From Candidatus Hemicellulosilyticus sp. P3 (lineage in GTDB: Bacteria; Bacteroidota; Bacteroidia; Bacteroidales; P3), in NCBI GenBank assembly GCA_001543385.1, contig LPNH01000002.1:1-64000 (forward strand): a DNA stretch of 64,000 nt, read 5' to 3'. How positions within the stretch are numbered: position 1 is the first letter of the stretch; every line of letters starts with the position of its first letter. The position numbers and the translations under genes were made by a program. Positions 10,510 to 20,186 of this stretch are shown here, piece by piece. The notes below the pieces were generated by a model. It made no database searches. It worked only from the letters and a program-made list of their open reading frames with translations, and was not told where the DNA came from.

Positions 10510-10722
10510 ATGAAACACCGCGGCGGCTACGAGTCCCCGCAGCTGCGCACCGTCCCCGTCAGCTGCGGGGGCATGCTGTGCCTCTCGGCGGGCGAGAGTT
10601 ACATGCAAGAAGAAACAGAGGTGCTGGACTTTTACCATGAAGGCACCGACACCGAAGACCCCGGCAACCGCAACGACCAGTTCAGCGACTGGTCCAACGG
10701 AGGCGAGAACAGTTTCTTCTAA
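10510..10722 (+). CDS. Small protein (70 aa) of the same group, immediately upstream of a GLUG lipoprotein
   Basis: ATG at 10510 inside track ORF 10441..10722: MKHRGGYESPQLRTVPVSCGGMLCLSAGESY...DWSNGGENSFF. Confidence 0.6.
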   Translation: MKHRGGYESPQLRTVPVSCGGMLCLSAGESYMQEETEVLDFYHEGTDTEDPGNRNDQFSDWSNGGENSFF

Positions 10723-10795
10723 ACAAACCGGCGGGAAGCCCGGGCAGCCCCGGACATTCTCGACACACAATCCCAAACACACAATCCCAAACATC

Positions 10796-13414
10796 ATGAA
10801 CCAGAAACTACACAGCCATAGCATGCGCACCCTGACGGTGCTGTGCGCCGCCGCGCTGGCGGCCCTCGCCGTCGCGTGCCAGAAAGACGACAACACCGTC
10901 GACCTCGCCGCCTACGTCGCCGACGAATACGGCGGCAACGCCAAAGTCTCCATCGACGAAAACCGCTACGCCTGCTGGGAGACGGGCGACGCAGTCAACG
11001 TCAACGGCACCAACTACACCGCCGCGGTAGAGGGCGATTTAAAACATGCCACCATCGCCGGCGTTACCGCCAGCGACGCCGGCTACACCGCCGTCTACCC
11101 TGCCTCCTGCGCCGCCAGCGTGGTGGCCGGCAGCAGCACGGTGACCCTCACGCTGCCCGACGTGCAGACATGGGACGCCGACCATATCTTCAGTCCCATG
11201 GTGGCCACCTACAGCAACAACCAGCTCAACTTCCACAACCCCTGCAACCTGCTGGCGGTAACCGTGACCAACAACACCGGATCCGCCTTGCAGATTCATC
11301 AGATTGTCATGACGGCGACCACCAGCATCCTCTGCGGCACCGCCACGGTGGCGGACTGCAACACCGAGACCCCCTACGTCTCCGCCATCGCTGACGGAAG
11401 CAAAGACCTGACGTTAGACTGCGGCAACACCGAGATTGCCGCCGGCGGGAACTACACCTTCTATGTGTCGGTGCCCGGCGTCTCCAACGAACACTTCCGT
11501 TTCCGCGTCCTGGCCGAAAACGGAGACACCAAATACACCTTCGATGTCAACAGCAACGCCAGCGGCATCACACTGACCCAGAACCAGCTGGTCCCGGTCC
11601 CCGTCGAACTCGACGGCACGACCTCAAATTCCACAAAAACCTTCTGGGGGCAAGGCACTGAGGACGACCCGTTTCTGATCACCTGTTACGACGACCTGGA
11701 GGCTTTCAGGACATTGGTCAAAGCAGGAACAAACACGACCTATGTTAAGAACAATAACGTTTACTATCGCCAGACCTGCGATATCGATGCCTCTTCCACA
11801 ACTTGGAACTGCTCCGGGGGAAGATTTTTCGGCCATTATGATGGTGGCAACCATTATATCAAATTGAGTTTGTCGCTGTCTAATGGCGGTTTATTCGGTT
11901 ACTTATATGGTGCAACCATTGAAAACCTTACTCTCAATGGTGCTTCTGTCTCGGGCAGTTCGGCCACCACGTTTGGTACATTCTGTAACAGTGCGCTTTA
12001 TGATGCGTCAGCAAATGAATATACAACATTGCGGAATTGTACAAATAACATCTCCGTCACATCAACTTCTAGTAGTACTACTTCTTCATATCTCGGCGGG
12101 ATAGTCGGTCTTGTGAATGCCTCAACCAAAGTACAAATGATTAATTGCACCAATAATGGAACAATAACAGGAAATAAAAATTCCACAGCTACTACATATT
12201 ATATCGGTGGATTGGCGGGCTGGTATAAAGGACGCATTAGCGACTGCACCAACAATTCCAATGTAAGCGGAGCCAATAATGTCGGCGGATTCGTCGGACG
12301 CTATAATGGCTGGGTCTCCTTCAACGGAACATGCACAAATCATGGAGATATATCCGGTAAACAATATGTTGGCGGATTTATCGGTTGTGCCACACCTGAG
12401 TTCACTATTACAGGCACTATGGTCAACAAGGGCGATATTACAGGTACAATGTATGTCGGAGGGGTTGTTGGTCAAGTGGCAAGTGGTGCCTCGAATCCCA
12501 TCAATATTTCAGGAGATATAGTCAATGAAGGTTCTGTGACCGGTACAGGTGGTTATGTCGGAGGTATTGTTGGACAGACAAACAGCGCATCAGCGTGTAA
12601 TATTTCCGGTGCAACCAATAAGGGCGCCATCCAAGGAACCTATGATGTGGGGGGGATTGTTGGCTATACTTTAGGTGTTGGAACCGTGAGCAATTGTTAC
12701 AATTCTGGTACGGTAAGAGCAACTGGTACAGGTACGGATATGGGATTGGGTGGTATTGTTGGAATCGTTTATTCAGGCACCAGAACCGTTGAGAATTGCC
12801 GCAATACAGGTAATGTAACGGCGGATGCAGGCAATAACACATTATATGCCGGTGGTATAATTGGTTTGGTAAGAACAGGTACCACAACGGTTAATAACTG
12901 CGCTGTTAATGGCGTTACAATCACAGTGAACAAGTGTTTCGGTGCAGCCGGAATCGTAGGTGCAAATAAGGGTGGAGTAAATATTTATAACTCCTATTTT
13001 AATGGCACAATCACAACCATCGGCGCAAGCACATACGCGGTTGGAGGTATTACAACCAGTAACAATACTGGCACAATTAATATCACCAATTGCTATGTAA
13101 ATATAGATTTGGGTACCGACAATGCCGGCCTCAACTATGCCACTGGATTTGGTTCCATGGCTTTCCGCTATACTGGTAAAGGTACTGTCACTGTGACAAA
13201 TAGCTATGCAAACATTTCCACAACAAAGGGCAGTTATGCTCATTCTGCCACCACCACGTTCAACATATCTACCGGAGAACTGGCAGCGGCGCAGACGGTA
13301 AATGGCGAGAGTTGCACCACCCTCTACAGTGCTTTGCACAACTGGTATCTGGCCCATTCAACCTACAGTGACTGGAAGAACGAAACGATCCCGACCCTCA
13401 GCTGGGAAGATTGA
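10796..13414 (+). CDS. GLUG-repeat-like surface lipoprotein
   Basis: Lipobox signal MRTLTVLCAAALAALAVAC|QKDDN from ATG 10796; many repeats of the type 'GGIVGLVN...NCTNNGTITG'; C-terminus IPTLSWED. Confidence 0.8.
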   Translation: MNQKLHSHSMRTLTVLCAAALAALAVACQKDDNTVDLAAYVADEYGGNAKVSIDENRYACWETGDAVNVNGTNYTAAVEGDLKHATIAGVTASDAGYTAVYPASCAASVVAGSSTVTLTLPDVQTWDADHIFSPMVATYSNNQLNFHNPCNLLAVTVTNNTGSALQIHQIVMTATTSILCGTATVADCNTETPYVSAIADGSKDLTLDCGNTEIAAGGNYTFYVSVPGVSNEHFRFRVLAENGDTKYTFDVNSNASGITLTQNQLVPVPVELDGTTSNSTKTFWGQGTEDDPFLITCYDDLEAFRTLVKAGTNTTYVKNNNVYYRQTCDIDASSTTWNCSGGRFFGHYDGGNHYIKLSLSLSNGGLFGYLYGATIENLTLNGASVSGSSATTFGTFCNSALYDASANEYTTLRNCTNNISVTSTSSSTTSSYLGGIVGLVNASTKVQMINCTNNGTITGNKNSTATTYYIGGLAGWYKGRISDCTNNSNVSGANNVGGFVGRYNGWVSFNGTCTNHGDISGKQYVGGFIGCATPEFTITGTMVNKGDITGTMYVGGVVGQVASGASNPINISGDIVNEGSVTGTGGYVGGIVGQTNSASACNISGATNKGAIQGTYDVGGIVGYTLGVGTVSNCYNSGTVRATGTGTDMGLGGIVGIVYSGTRTVENCRNTGNVTADAGNNTLYAGGIIGLVRTGTTTVNNCAVNGVTITVNKCFGAAGIVGANKGGVNIYNSYFNGTITTIGASTYAVGGITTSNNTGTINITNCYVNIDLGTDNAGLNYATGFGSMAFRYTGKGTVTVTNSYANISTTKGSYAHSATTTFNISTGELAAAQTVNGESCTTLYSALHNWYLAHSTYSDWKNETIPTLSWED

Positions 13415-13456
13415 TAATAACATCCACCTGTCGGACCTATGCCCGGCAGTACACCT

Positions 13457-13489
13457 GCAGAAGCCCGGAGCGTTGCTCCGGGCTTCTGC
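13457..13489 (+). terminator. Strong hairpin downstream of GLUG lipoprotein
   Basis: GCAGAAGCCCGGAGC-GTT-GCTCCGGGCTTCTGC: perfect 15-bp stem, 3-nt loop. Confidence 0.75.
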
Positions 13490-13582
13490 TTTATAAACAA
13501 AACCGCCGCCGCTTTTCAGTTTTTTCTTCACAGCCTTGATTTTTTCTTTTGCTTCGTTTTCTTTTGTATCAAGACAAAAGAA

Positions 13583-13636
13583 GTCGGGCTTGCTTGAACT
13601 TTGGCATGGCGAGAAAACGACTGATGAAATTAAACG
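13583..13636 (-). repeat. Dispersed repeat, copy 3 (partial)
   Basis: GGCTTGCTTGAACTTTGGCATGGCGAGAAAACGACTGATGAAATTAAACG. Confidence 0.85.
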
Positions 13637-13726
13637 TCATCACGGCGCAGGGGACAGATGTTCCCTGCGCCGTGATGTTTGTGTCGGAGGAGAAAGCGGG
13701 GCGGCCCTCCCCTCCCCCGCCGCCGA

Positions 13727-14380
13727 TCAGACGGCTACGACGGAGCCTGCCATGACGGAGTTGGAGATGCGGCTTTTGTCTTCGCTGCGCACGGCGACGT
13801 AGAGGTAGAGGGTGTCGCCGGCCCAAGCCGAGGGGTAGCTGAGCACCGCAGCTTCGTCGGCACGGACGGCGGAGACAAGGTCGTAGGTGGAGGACTGACG
13901 GGCCGGATTGTAGAGGCAGAAGAGCATGCGGTCGTTGTCGACGACGCCGGTGTCGGAGCCGGCGTTGTTGGTCCAGCTGATGTTGACGCTGTGGCCTGAG
14001 GCGGCGGCAGCGACAGCGGGCGAATCGACGCCGGGCAGGTTGCCCGAGGAGAGGATTACACGGCTGTAGTCGAGGCTGACGCCGGTGCCCGAGCCGGTGA
14101 CGGCTTGCGCCAGGTTGAGGCGTGTGGCTACGTTGGCGGCGGTGATGGCTTCGCTGTCGGCCAGGGCACGGAGGCCTTCGTTGACGAAGGTCTGCACGCC
14201 GCTCACGAAACGGCTGACGAGGGAGAGTCGCGCCCGGGCGGCCTGCTGTGCGGCGGTGCGGGGGTTGTGGACGTGTTGGGCGATGGCACGGATGACGGAA
14301 CGTCCTTTCCAGCTGCTGCCGATGACGGTGCCTACTTTGCCGTTGAATCCGCCGAGGATTCCTTGTTTGATGATTGCCAT
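13727..14380 (-). CDS. DUF6266 family protein
   Basis: MAIIKQGILGGFNGKVGTVIGSSWKGRSVIRAIAQHVHNPRTAAQQAARARLSLVS...; N-terminus typical of DUF6266. Confidence 0.75.
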   Translation of the reverse strand: MAIIKQGILGGFNGKVGTVIGSSWKGRSVIRAIAQHVHNPRTAAQQAARARLSLVSRFVSGVQTFVNEGLRALADSEAITAANVATRLNLAQAVTGSGTGVSLDYSRVILSSGNLPGVDSPAVAAAASGHSVNISWTNNAGSDTGVVDNDRMLFCLYNPARQSSTYDLVSAVRADEAAVLSYPSAWAGDTLYLYVAVRSEDKSRISNSVMAGSVVAV

Positions 14381-14716
14381 AGTGTTTGTGTTTGATGGTT
14401 GATAGATGTGGTATATTTGTCTGCATCGGGCTGCCGCGACTGCGCATGCTGTTTCGGCGTCGACGCTGCCGGCTTGCTGTCGAGCGGAGAGGCGGGGCTA
14501 CCGTCCGGCGACCGATGCGGATGCAAAGATGCAGCTGCCGGGAGCCGTCGGACGCCCGCCAATGGCCGCTGTCTGACGGCTGCCGAGCGGCGGGCGCGGC
14601 AGCCACGCGGCGGTAGCGCGGCGGCACGGCGGGCGCACGATGCGCCGGCGGATTGTCGGCGGATTGCGGCGAAATGTTGCCGGAGGGCTTGAAAACGACG
14701 GTTATTTTACTTATTT

Positions 14717-15553
14717 TTGCATTTTGGTTGGCATCGGCGCCAACGGAAGGGAGTTTTTTTGTCTACGCAGGGTGACGACATTTCCGGCACGACGCTTCGC
14801 GACTACCGCCGCGAAGGGCGTCGCATCGTCGCCGACGGCGAGGTGTTCCCGCTCAGCCTTGAGGGGCTGCGGCGCGAGATGGTGCGCCGGCACTACGACG
14901 TGCGGAGCCAGCTGCTCTACCTGCACCGCGCCGAGCTGGCGCTGTCGGTGGCCGACACGGAGCTGATGGCCGAGGTGGGCGGCTGGATTGAGGAGCTGCA
15001 GCAGCGCTTTGAGCAGCTGACGCTGCGCCGACAGCGCACCCTTGAGTTGTTGGGGCGCGACGGCGCTGCCGGATTGCCGACGGGTGCCGACGGCGGGACG
15101 GCGGAGGCGGACGGATTGTCTGCGACGCCGCAGGGCGGGCCGCTGCGATCGTTTTTCTGGAAAGCGGGCGAGGGATGTGTGGAGGGGGTGCGCGACTTGC
15201 AGCGCAACTTATGGGGCGCCAAGCTGCTGGCGCATGGCGACGACACGGGGCGCGACACGGCGCTGCTTGTCGCCCTCGGGGTGGGGCGCTACGCCGGCCT
15301 GCCGCCAAAGCGTATGACGTGGCTGGGCAAGACCAACCAGCTGCACTGTTTTGTCAATATGATGGTCGACGGCGGCTATGTCGACTGCCGCGGCGGCTCG
15401 AAGTGGATGACCGCCGCCGACCTCTTTGCCCCGGCCGACCCGTCGCGACGCTACACGGCCAAGCGGATCTCTGACGCCCGCGCCATCAATGCCGACGACG
15501 AGCGGCAGGTGCGCCGCTGCCTCCCCGCCACAATGGGAGGTGCCGTTGTGTGA
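14717..15553 (+). CDS. Hypothetical protein, start codon uncertain (track uses TTG)
   Basis: Open 278-codon frame; no recognised domain; no good ATG near the 5' end. Confidence 0.4.
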   Translation: MHFGWHRRQRKGVFLSTQGDDISGTTLRDYRREGRRIVADGEVFPLSLEGLRREMVRRHYDVRSQLLYLHRAELALSVADTELMAEVGGWIEELQQRFEQLTLRRQRTLELLGRDGAAGLPTGADGGTAEADGLSATPQGGPLRSFFWKAGEGCVEGVRDLQRNLWGAKLLAHGDDTGRDTALLVALGVGRYAGLPPKRMTWLGKTNQLHCFVNMMVDGGYVDCRGGSKWMTAADLFAPADPSRRYTAKRISDARAINADDERQVRRCLPATMGGAVV

Positions 15554-15605
15554 GGCTGTCGGGCTGCGGCGACGTCCCGGACGGCTGTCTGGAGTTATAT
15601 AAATG

Positions 15606-15633
15606 ACGGCACCCGCCAGATGGCGGGTGCCGT
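15606..15633. terminator. Hairpin between convergent genes
   Basis: ACGGCACCCGCC-AGAT-GGCGGGTGCCGT, perfect 12-bp stem. Confidence 0.65.
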
Positions 15634-15682
15634 GGTCTTGTCGCCGGTCCGGCCGGCGTCGATGACGGGGGTGGGGGAAAAA

Positions 15683-18600
15683 CTATTCGTCCTCCCAGCT
15701 GAGGCGCGGAAGCTCTGTGTGGCAGGAGGAGCTCCAGGTGCTGTAGGCCGTGTTGCTGTTCTGCCAGTTGTTGAGGGCGTCCCGCAGGCGTGTCCTGGAG
15801 GAGGTCACGTATTCATTGTCGGTGTTGCGGGTGATGGTGTGGTTGGCGGCGGCGTAGTTGGTGCCTTTGGCCGTCTGGTCGATGCTGTAGCAGTCGGTGC
15901 AGTGGGCTGTGTAGTTTGAATGGTTGTAGCTGCCCGACATGTTGCCGTAGTTGGTGAGTTTGCCTACAATGGAGACGGTGCCCGAGAAGTAGCAGTTTTT
16001 CAGTGTGGGCCGGCTGTTCACGGCGCTTGTGATGCCGCCTCCGGTGGAGGTGCTGGAGTTGTAGGTGAGGTTGCCCTGGTTGTAGCTGTTGGTGATGGTC
16101 GACGTGTTGGCGTGGCACATGGCGGCAAGGCCTGCCGCGGCCACGCCGCTGCCCCTGAGGTGGCCGGTGTTGCCACAGTCGCTCATCGTGACGGCGGCGT
16201 TGGTGTAGCCCGAGATGCCGCCGACGTACAACGACGAACCGCCGCCGCTGACAGCGGTGACGTCGCCGCTGTTGAGGCAGCGGACAAAGGAGAGGGCACC
16301 GCCGGCGCTGGCCAGTATGCCGGCGACACCGGACTGATTGATTGCGTCGGTCGACATGGAGCTGCCGCCCCCAGCCATGACGGCGCCGCTGTTGCGGCAG
16401 TAGGTGAAGGTGGAGGCCGCCTCGGCCCGCCCGACGAGGCCGCCGACATGGTGGTCGCCCCGTATGTTTCCTCTGTTGGTGCAACGGTTCAACCCGGATG
16501 TGTGGTGTATGTGGCCGGCGATGCCGCCCACATAGACCGATCCTGTCACACGGCCTGTGTTCACATGGTGACCCGAACCGTCGGATATCGTCATCTTTTG
16601 CGCCCAGCCGACAAATCCGCCTGTGTAGTGGGTTCCGTCGACGGCGGCCTCGTTGGTGATAACAGCCCTGTTGCCGACGGTGAAATGGCAGTCGGATTTT
16701 CTGGCGTCGCCGACGACACCGACGATGCCGCCGACGCAACGGTAGGCGGTGCCGCTGTGGGTGACGGCACCTCTGACCGCGACGGCGCCGTTGACGGCAA
16801 GGTAGTTGCAATAGCCGGCCAGCCCCCCTGTGACGCTGGCTAATGACTGGACGGATGTGTAATGTGTCGTACAGGTGGTGCTGCCGGAGTATTTCACGGT
16901 GGCGTCCACCTCCACGGTGGCGTCTTCATCCACGGTCAGGGTGGAGGCGATATGACCTACGACACCCCCGACATAGCACATTCCCGTGACGTCGCCCTGC
17001 TGTCTGACGGCACCTTGCAGCGTCAGCGTGCCGGTGGCCGAACCGACCATGCCGCCGATATTGTGGCGGCCGCGGCCAAAGGTGCGGGCGGCGACCGCAG
17101 CGGTGTTGGCACATCCGGCTATGACCGTTGCATTCTCTGTCCGGCCGATCAGTCCGCCAATATTCTGGAATCCGCTCACCGTGCCATTGTTTGTGCAATT
17201 CTGCACCGTCGCGGTTCCGTCTGCAGAGTGTATGTGTCCCACAATGCCGCCGCAGCCCTTACCTTGATGAGTGTGATGGTATGATGTCTGCCCGACGGCC
17301 GCATGGTTGGCACAGCCGTCGACCGTCAGGGTGCCGGCTGAGTGGTGTCCGACGATGCCGCCGGCCCGCATTCCGGCGGTGCTGACGGTGCCGTGGTTGG
17401 AACAGTTGCTGAGGGTGACGGTGCCACCGTCGGCCTGCACTTGGCCGCAGACACCCCCGACCCCTTTGTCCGACATCTCCGCGCCGCTGTTGCGGATGGC
17501 AGCCTTGTTGTCGCAGCGGTCGATGGTGGCGTTGCCGGCAACGAGTCCCACCACGCCGCCTGTGGACACATGATTTGTTGTCGAGACACTTCCCGTCGAT
17601 GTGAGGCAGCTGATGGACGCCCCCTCCCCGACCACACCGAAGATTCCGATCGGATGGTGCGGCTTGGACGAGGTCACACCCAGTTTCACCGAATGACCGT
17701 CGCCGTTGTAGTGCGCCCTGAAGGGACGGGCAGTGGAGCCGACGGCATGGGTTGGAGCCTGCCCCCAGGCCCGCTGCCTGGAGATGTCGAGGTCCGCCGT
17801 CTGGCGGTAATATACGGTGTTGGCGTTGTAGACGGCGTCGTCGTAGCTGTCGAGGTGGGTGTGGGTGACCAGGTTGCGCAGGGTGTAGAGGTCGGCCTCG
17901 TTTTCGATGAGGAAGGGGCTTTTCTCGGTGCCTTGGCCCCAGAAATGGGCGTTGACGGCGGTCTTGCCCGCTTCGTCGAGGCGGGCGGGGACGGAGCCCA
18001 TCTGGTTTCGGGCTATCCAGACGCCCCCGTCGGCGCTGCCGCTGACGAAGGTGTATCTGCCGCCGGCACCGGTGGCCTTGACGAGGACGGTGAGGTTGGA
18101 TTTGGCGCTTTCGGCGATGGGCAGCACGGGGAGGTAGAGGGTGACACTGCCGCCCGAGGAGGCGAGGGTCACGTCGGCGTCGCTGAGCGAGAGGGTGACG
18201 GTGCGGCTGGTGCCGCTGACAGCGACAATGTCGGTGCCGGCGGCGCTGACGCTGACGGCAGCGGTGCCGGCCAAGGGGGCGTTGTCGCTCTCGACTTCGA
18301 CGGAGTGGAGGGTGACGGCCTCGGCGTATGTGTTGGCGACGACGACTTTGAGCAGGGCGCCGACGTTGTAGAATTTGAGTATGTCGCCAGTGCTGTAGGC
18401 AGCCATGGGGCTGGCGATGCGCTGGGCCGCGCCGTCGGCGTCGCTATAGATGGCGACACGCTCGTAGGCCTGCACAGCGGGAAAGTCGATGGCGAGCGTG
18501 CCCGGCCCGGTGACGGTGGCGGCGGAAGCAGGATAACCGGCGGTGTAGCTGTCGCCTTGGGCGACGCCCCGGATGGTGGCGCTGACTCCGTCGGCGGAGG

Positions 18601-18844
18601 TGACGGCGAGGCTGTAGTCGGCGGCGGCGCCACCACTGTAGATTTTCACCGCGTCGCCCTGCTGCCAGCAGGCGCGGAGGCCGTCGATGTAGACTTTGGC
18701 GCCGCTGTCGGGACGGTCGGCCATGACGGCGGTGAGCTCGACGGTGTTGTTGTCTTTTTGGCACGCAACGGCGAAGGCTGCCAGCGCGGCGCCGCACAGC
18801 ACCGTCAGCGTGCGGCGCACGGGGATGTTGAAATTCTGTTTCAT
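15683..18844 (-). CDS. GLUG-repeat-like surface lipoprotein (1053 aa), paralogue of 10796..13414
   Basis: MKQNFNIPVRRTLTVLCGAALAAFAVAC|QKDNNTVEL..., near-identical signal/lipobox to the 10796 product; GG(I/V)VG...C.N.G repeats; C-terminus LPRLSWEDE. Confidence 0.8.
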   Translation of the reverse strand: MKQNFNIPVRRTLTVLCGAALAAFAVACQKDNNTVELTAVMADRPDSGAKVYIDGLRACWQQGDAVKIYSGGAAADYSLAVTSADGVSATIRGVAQGDSYTAGYPASAATVTGPGTLAIDFPAVQAYERVAIYSDADGAAQRIASPMAAYSTGDILKFYNVGALLKVVVANTYAEAVTLHSVEVESDNAPLAGTAAVSVSAAGTDIVAVSGTSRTVTLSLSDADVTLASSGGSVTLYLPVLPIAESAKSNLTVLVKATGAGGRYTFVSGSADGGVWIARNQMGSVPARLDEAGKTAVNAHFWGQGTEKSPFLIENEADLYTLRNLVTHTHLDSYDDAVYNANTVYYRQTADLDISRQRAWGQAPTHAVGSTARPFRAHYNGDGHSVKLGVTSSKPHHPIGIFGVVGEGASISCLTSTGSVSTTNHVSTGGVVGLVAGNATIDRCDNKAAIRNSGAEMSDKGVGGVCGQVQADGGTVTLSNCSNHGTVSTAGMRAGGIVGHHSAGTLTVDGCANHAAVGQTSYHHTHQGKGCGGIVGHIHSADGTATVQNCTNNGTVSGFQNIGGLIGRTENATVIAGCANTAAVAARTFGRGRHNIGGMVGSATGTLTLQGAVRQQGDVTGMCYVGGVVGHIASTLTVDEDATVEVDATVKYSGSTTCTTHYTSVQSLASVTGGLAGYCNYLAVNGAVAVRGAVTHSGTAYRCVGGIVGVVGDARKSDCHFTVGNRAVITNEAAVDGTHYTGGFVGWAQKMTISDGSGHHVNTGRVTGSVYVGGIAGHIHHTSGLNRCTNRGNIRGDHHVGGLVGRAEAASTFTYCRNSGAVMAGGGSSMSTDAINQSGVAGILASAGGALSFVRCLNSGDVTAVSGGGSSLYVGGISGYTNAAVTMSDCGNTGHLRGSGVAAAGLAAMCHANTSTITNSYNQGNLTYNSSTSTGGGITSAVNSRPTLKNCYFSGTVSIVGKLTNYGNMSGSYNHSNYTAHCTDCYSIDQTAKGTNYAAANHTITRNTDNEYVTSSRTRLRDALNNWQNSNTAYSTWSSSCHTELPRLSWEDE

Positions 18845-18845
18845 G

Positions 18846-18927
18846 GTTTAATTTCATTGAGGCGTTTTCTCGCCATGCCCAAGGCCAAGCAAGCTTGGCT
18901 CCGGTCGTCTGGCTTATGGAAAAACGT
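18846..18927 (+). repeat. Dispersed repeat, copy 4
   Basis: TTTAATTTCATTGAGGCGTTTTCTCGCCATGCCCAAGGCCAAGCAAGCTTGGCTCCGGTCGTCTGGCTTATGGAAAAACG. Confidence 0.88.
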
Positions 18928-19003
18928 CGGTTTTTGTCTTTTTTATTTGTTTTTGATGATGGCTGTGGTTGTGCCGGGGCGGCAACGCACCCGGCGCGGA
19001 ACG

Positions 19004-19252
19004 TCAGATGAAGCTGTTGTCCCATCCCTGTGACTCGGGGGCTTCGGTGTATTCGGCGACGGTGTTGCCGGGTTCGCCCCGCTGGCTTTCATAATGGAAT
19101 ATACGCCGGCTTTCGTCACCCTCCATGCCCAGCATGGAGCCCACAAGCATGGCGGCGCCACAGCGCACAGGGATGACTTTCAGGTGCGGCGCCGCATAAG
19201 ACTCGCAGGTCGCAGGCCGACCTTGTGTTGATGTTTCGGTTTGTTGTTTCAT
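19004..19252 (-). CDS. Small protein (82 aa), same group as 10510, immediately upstream of a GLUG lipoprotein
   Basis: MKQQTETSTQGRPATCESYAAPHLKVIPVRCGAAMLVG...ESQGWDNSFI; aligns with 10510 product at Y-x-x-P-x-L-x-x-x-P-V and W-x-N..SF. Confidence 0.6.
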   Translation of the reverse strand: MKQQTETSTQGRPATCESYAAPHLKVIPVRCGAAMLVGSMLGMEGDESRRIFHYESQRGEPGNTVAEYTEAPESQGWDNSFI

Positions 19253-19297
19253 GTTGTTGAATTATTGGTTTGTAGGTTTATATGATTGGAATACTTC

Positions 19298-19346
19298 TTT
19301 CAATTTCATTAGACGTTTTCTTGCCATGCCAACGTTCAAGCAAGTT
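19298..19346 (+). repeat. Dispersed repeat, copy 5 (partial)
   Basis: TTTCAATTTCATTAGACGTTTTCTTGCCATGCCAACGTTCAAGCAAGTT. Confidence 0.88.
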
Positions 19347-19359
19347 TGCCGCCGGACGC

Positions 19360-19902
19360 TCATCCCCCACTGTCGCGTAGCTGCCTCAACTTCATTTTCA
19401 GCCGGTTGATCCTGCGGTTGACGGCCACTTCGCTTATCTCGAAGATGTCGGCGATGTTGCTCTGCGGGACGCGGTCGATGTAGAGGGTCAGCAGTGTTTT
19501 CTCGTCTTTGTCGAGCCGGTCGATCAGCCCGTAGAGGACTTCAACCATCTCGTCGCCGCCGTTGTCGGCCAGGTCGCAGCTCAAGGCGTCGTTGAGCGCG
19601 GTGAGCCGCGGCATGCGCCGCCGGGAACGGTATTGCATATACACCGTATTCAGGGCGATGCGGTAGACCCAGGTGTTCGGACAACAAAGCCCGCGATACT
19701 GCGGATAGCTGCACCACAGGTTGCAGACAATCTCCTGATAGAGGTCGCTGACGCTGTCGGGATGGCGGTCGGTGTGCATCAGGCATAGTTTCAGTATCGT
19801 GCCCCGACACTGGTCGAGCATGTCCAAAAATCCGTGGTGCAGCTGCTTTGTCATACCGTTACAATGCGGCCTCGACGGATGAAGTCGCATAGTTCTATCC
19901 AT
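19360..19902 (-). CDS. RNA polymerase sigma-70 family (ECF-type) sigma factor
   Basis: 'DLYQEIVCNLWCSYPQYRGLCCPNTWVYRIALNTVYMQYRSRRR' (region 2-like) and 'LDKDEKTLLTLYIDRVPQSNIADIFEISEVAVNRRINRLKMKLRQL' (region 4). Confidence 0.85.
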   Translation of the reverse strand: MDRTMRLHPSRPHCNGMTKQLHHGFLDMLDQCRGTILKLCLMHTDRHPDSVSDLYQEIVCNLWCSYPQYRGLCCPNTWVYRIALNTVYMQYRSRRRMPRLTALNDALSCDLADNGGDEMVEVLYGLIDRLDKDEKTLLTLYIDRVPQSNIADIFEISEVAVNRRINRLKMKLRQLRDSGG

Positions 19903-20186
19903 TCAGTTGCCTGTAAGGTCTGAAGTCGACAGTTAGCGGTGGCAGAAAAAAGGCCGGGAGCTCTTGGGCAAAGCAGTGTGCGGGGAAGGCCGAAGCTGTC
20001 AGTCTGTGGCAGCGGAGGTCAAAAGCATCCCTGTAGGGGGTGTTGCAGCCGTTGCTGCAAAAATTTATATTAAAACGAAAAAAAATGTATTTTATTATAC
20101 GGCTGTCTGAAAATTGATACAAGTTTTTTTTGGTGGGTTGTATTTGTTTCCTTGCATTGGTTTTTCGGACATTCACTTCTTCACTT

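Noticed and set aside
13727-15553. Prophage remnant around the DUF6266 protein and orphan ORF
   Set aside because: No terminase, capsid, integrase or tail genes recognised.
17342-19033. 563-aa plus-strand ORF opposite the GLUG lipoprotein
   Set aside because: Shadow ORF of a GC-rich repetitive gene; composition (V/G/D rich, no domain) and strong evidence for the minus-strand lipoprotein argue against coding.
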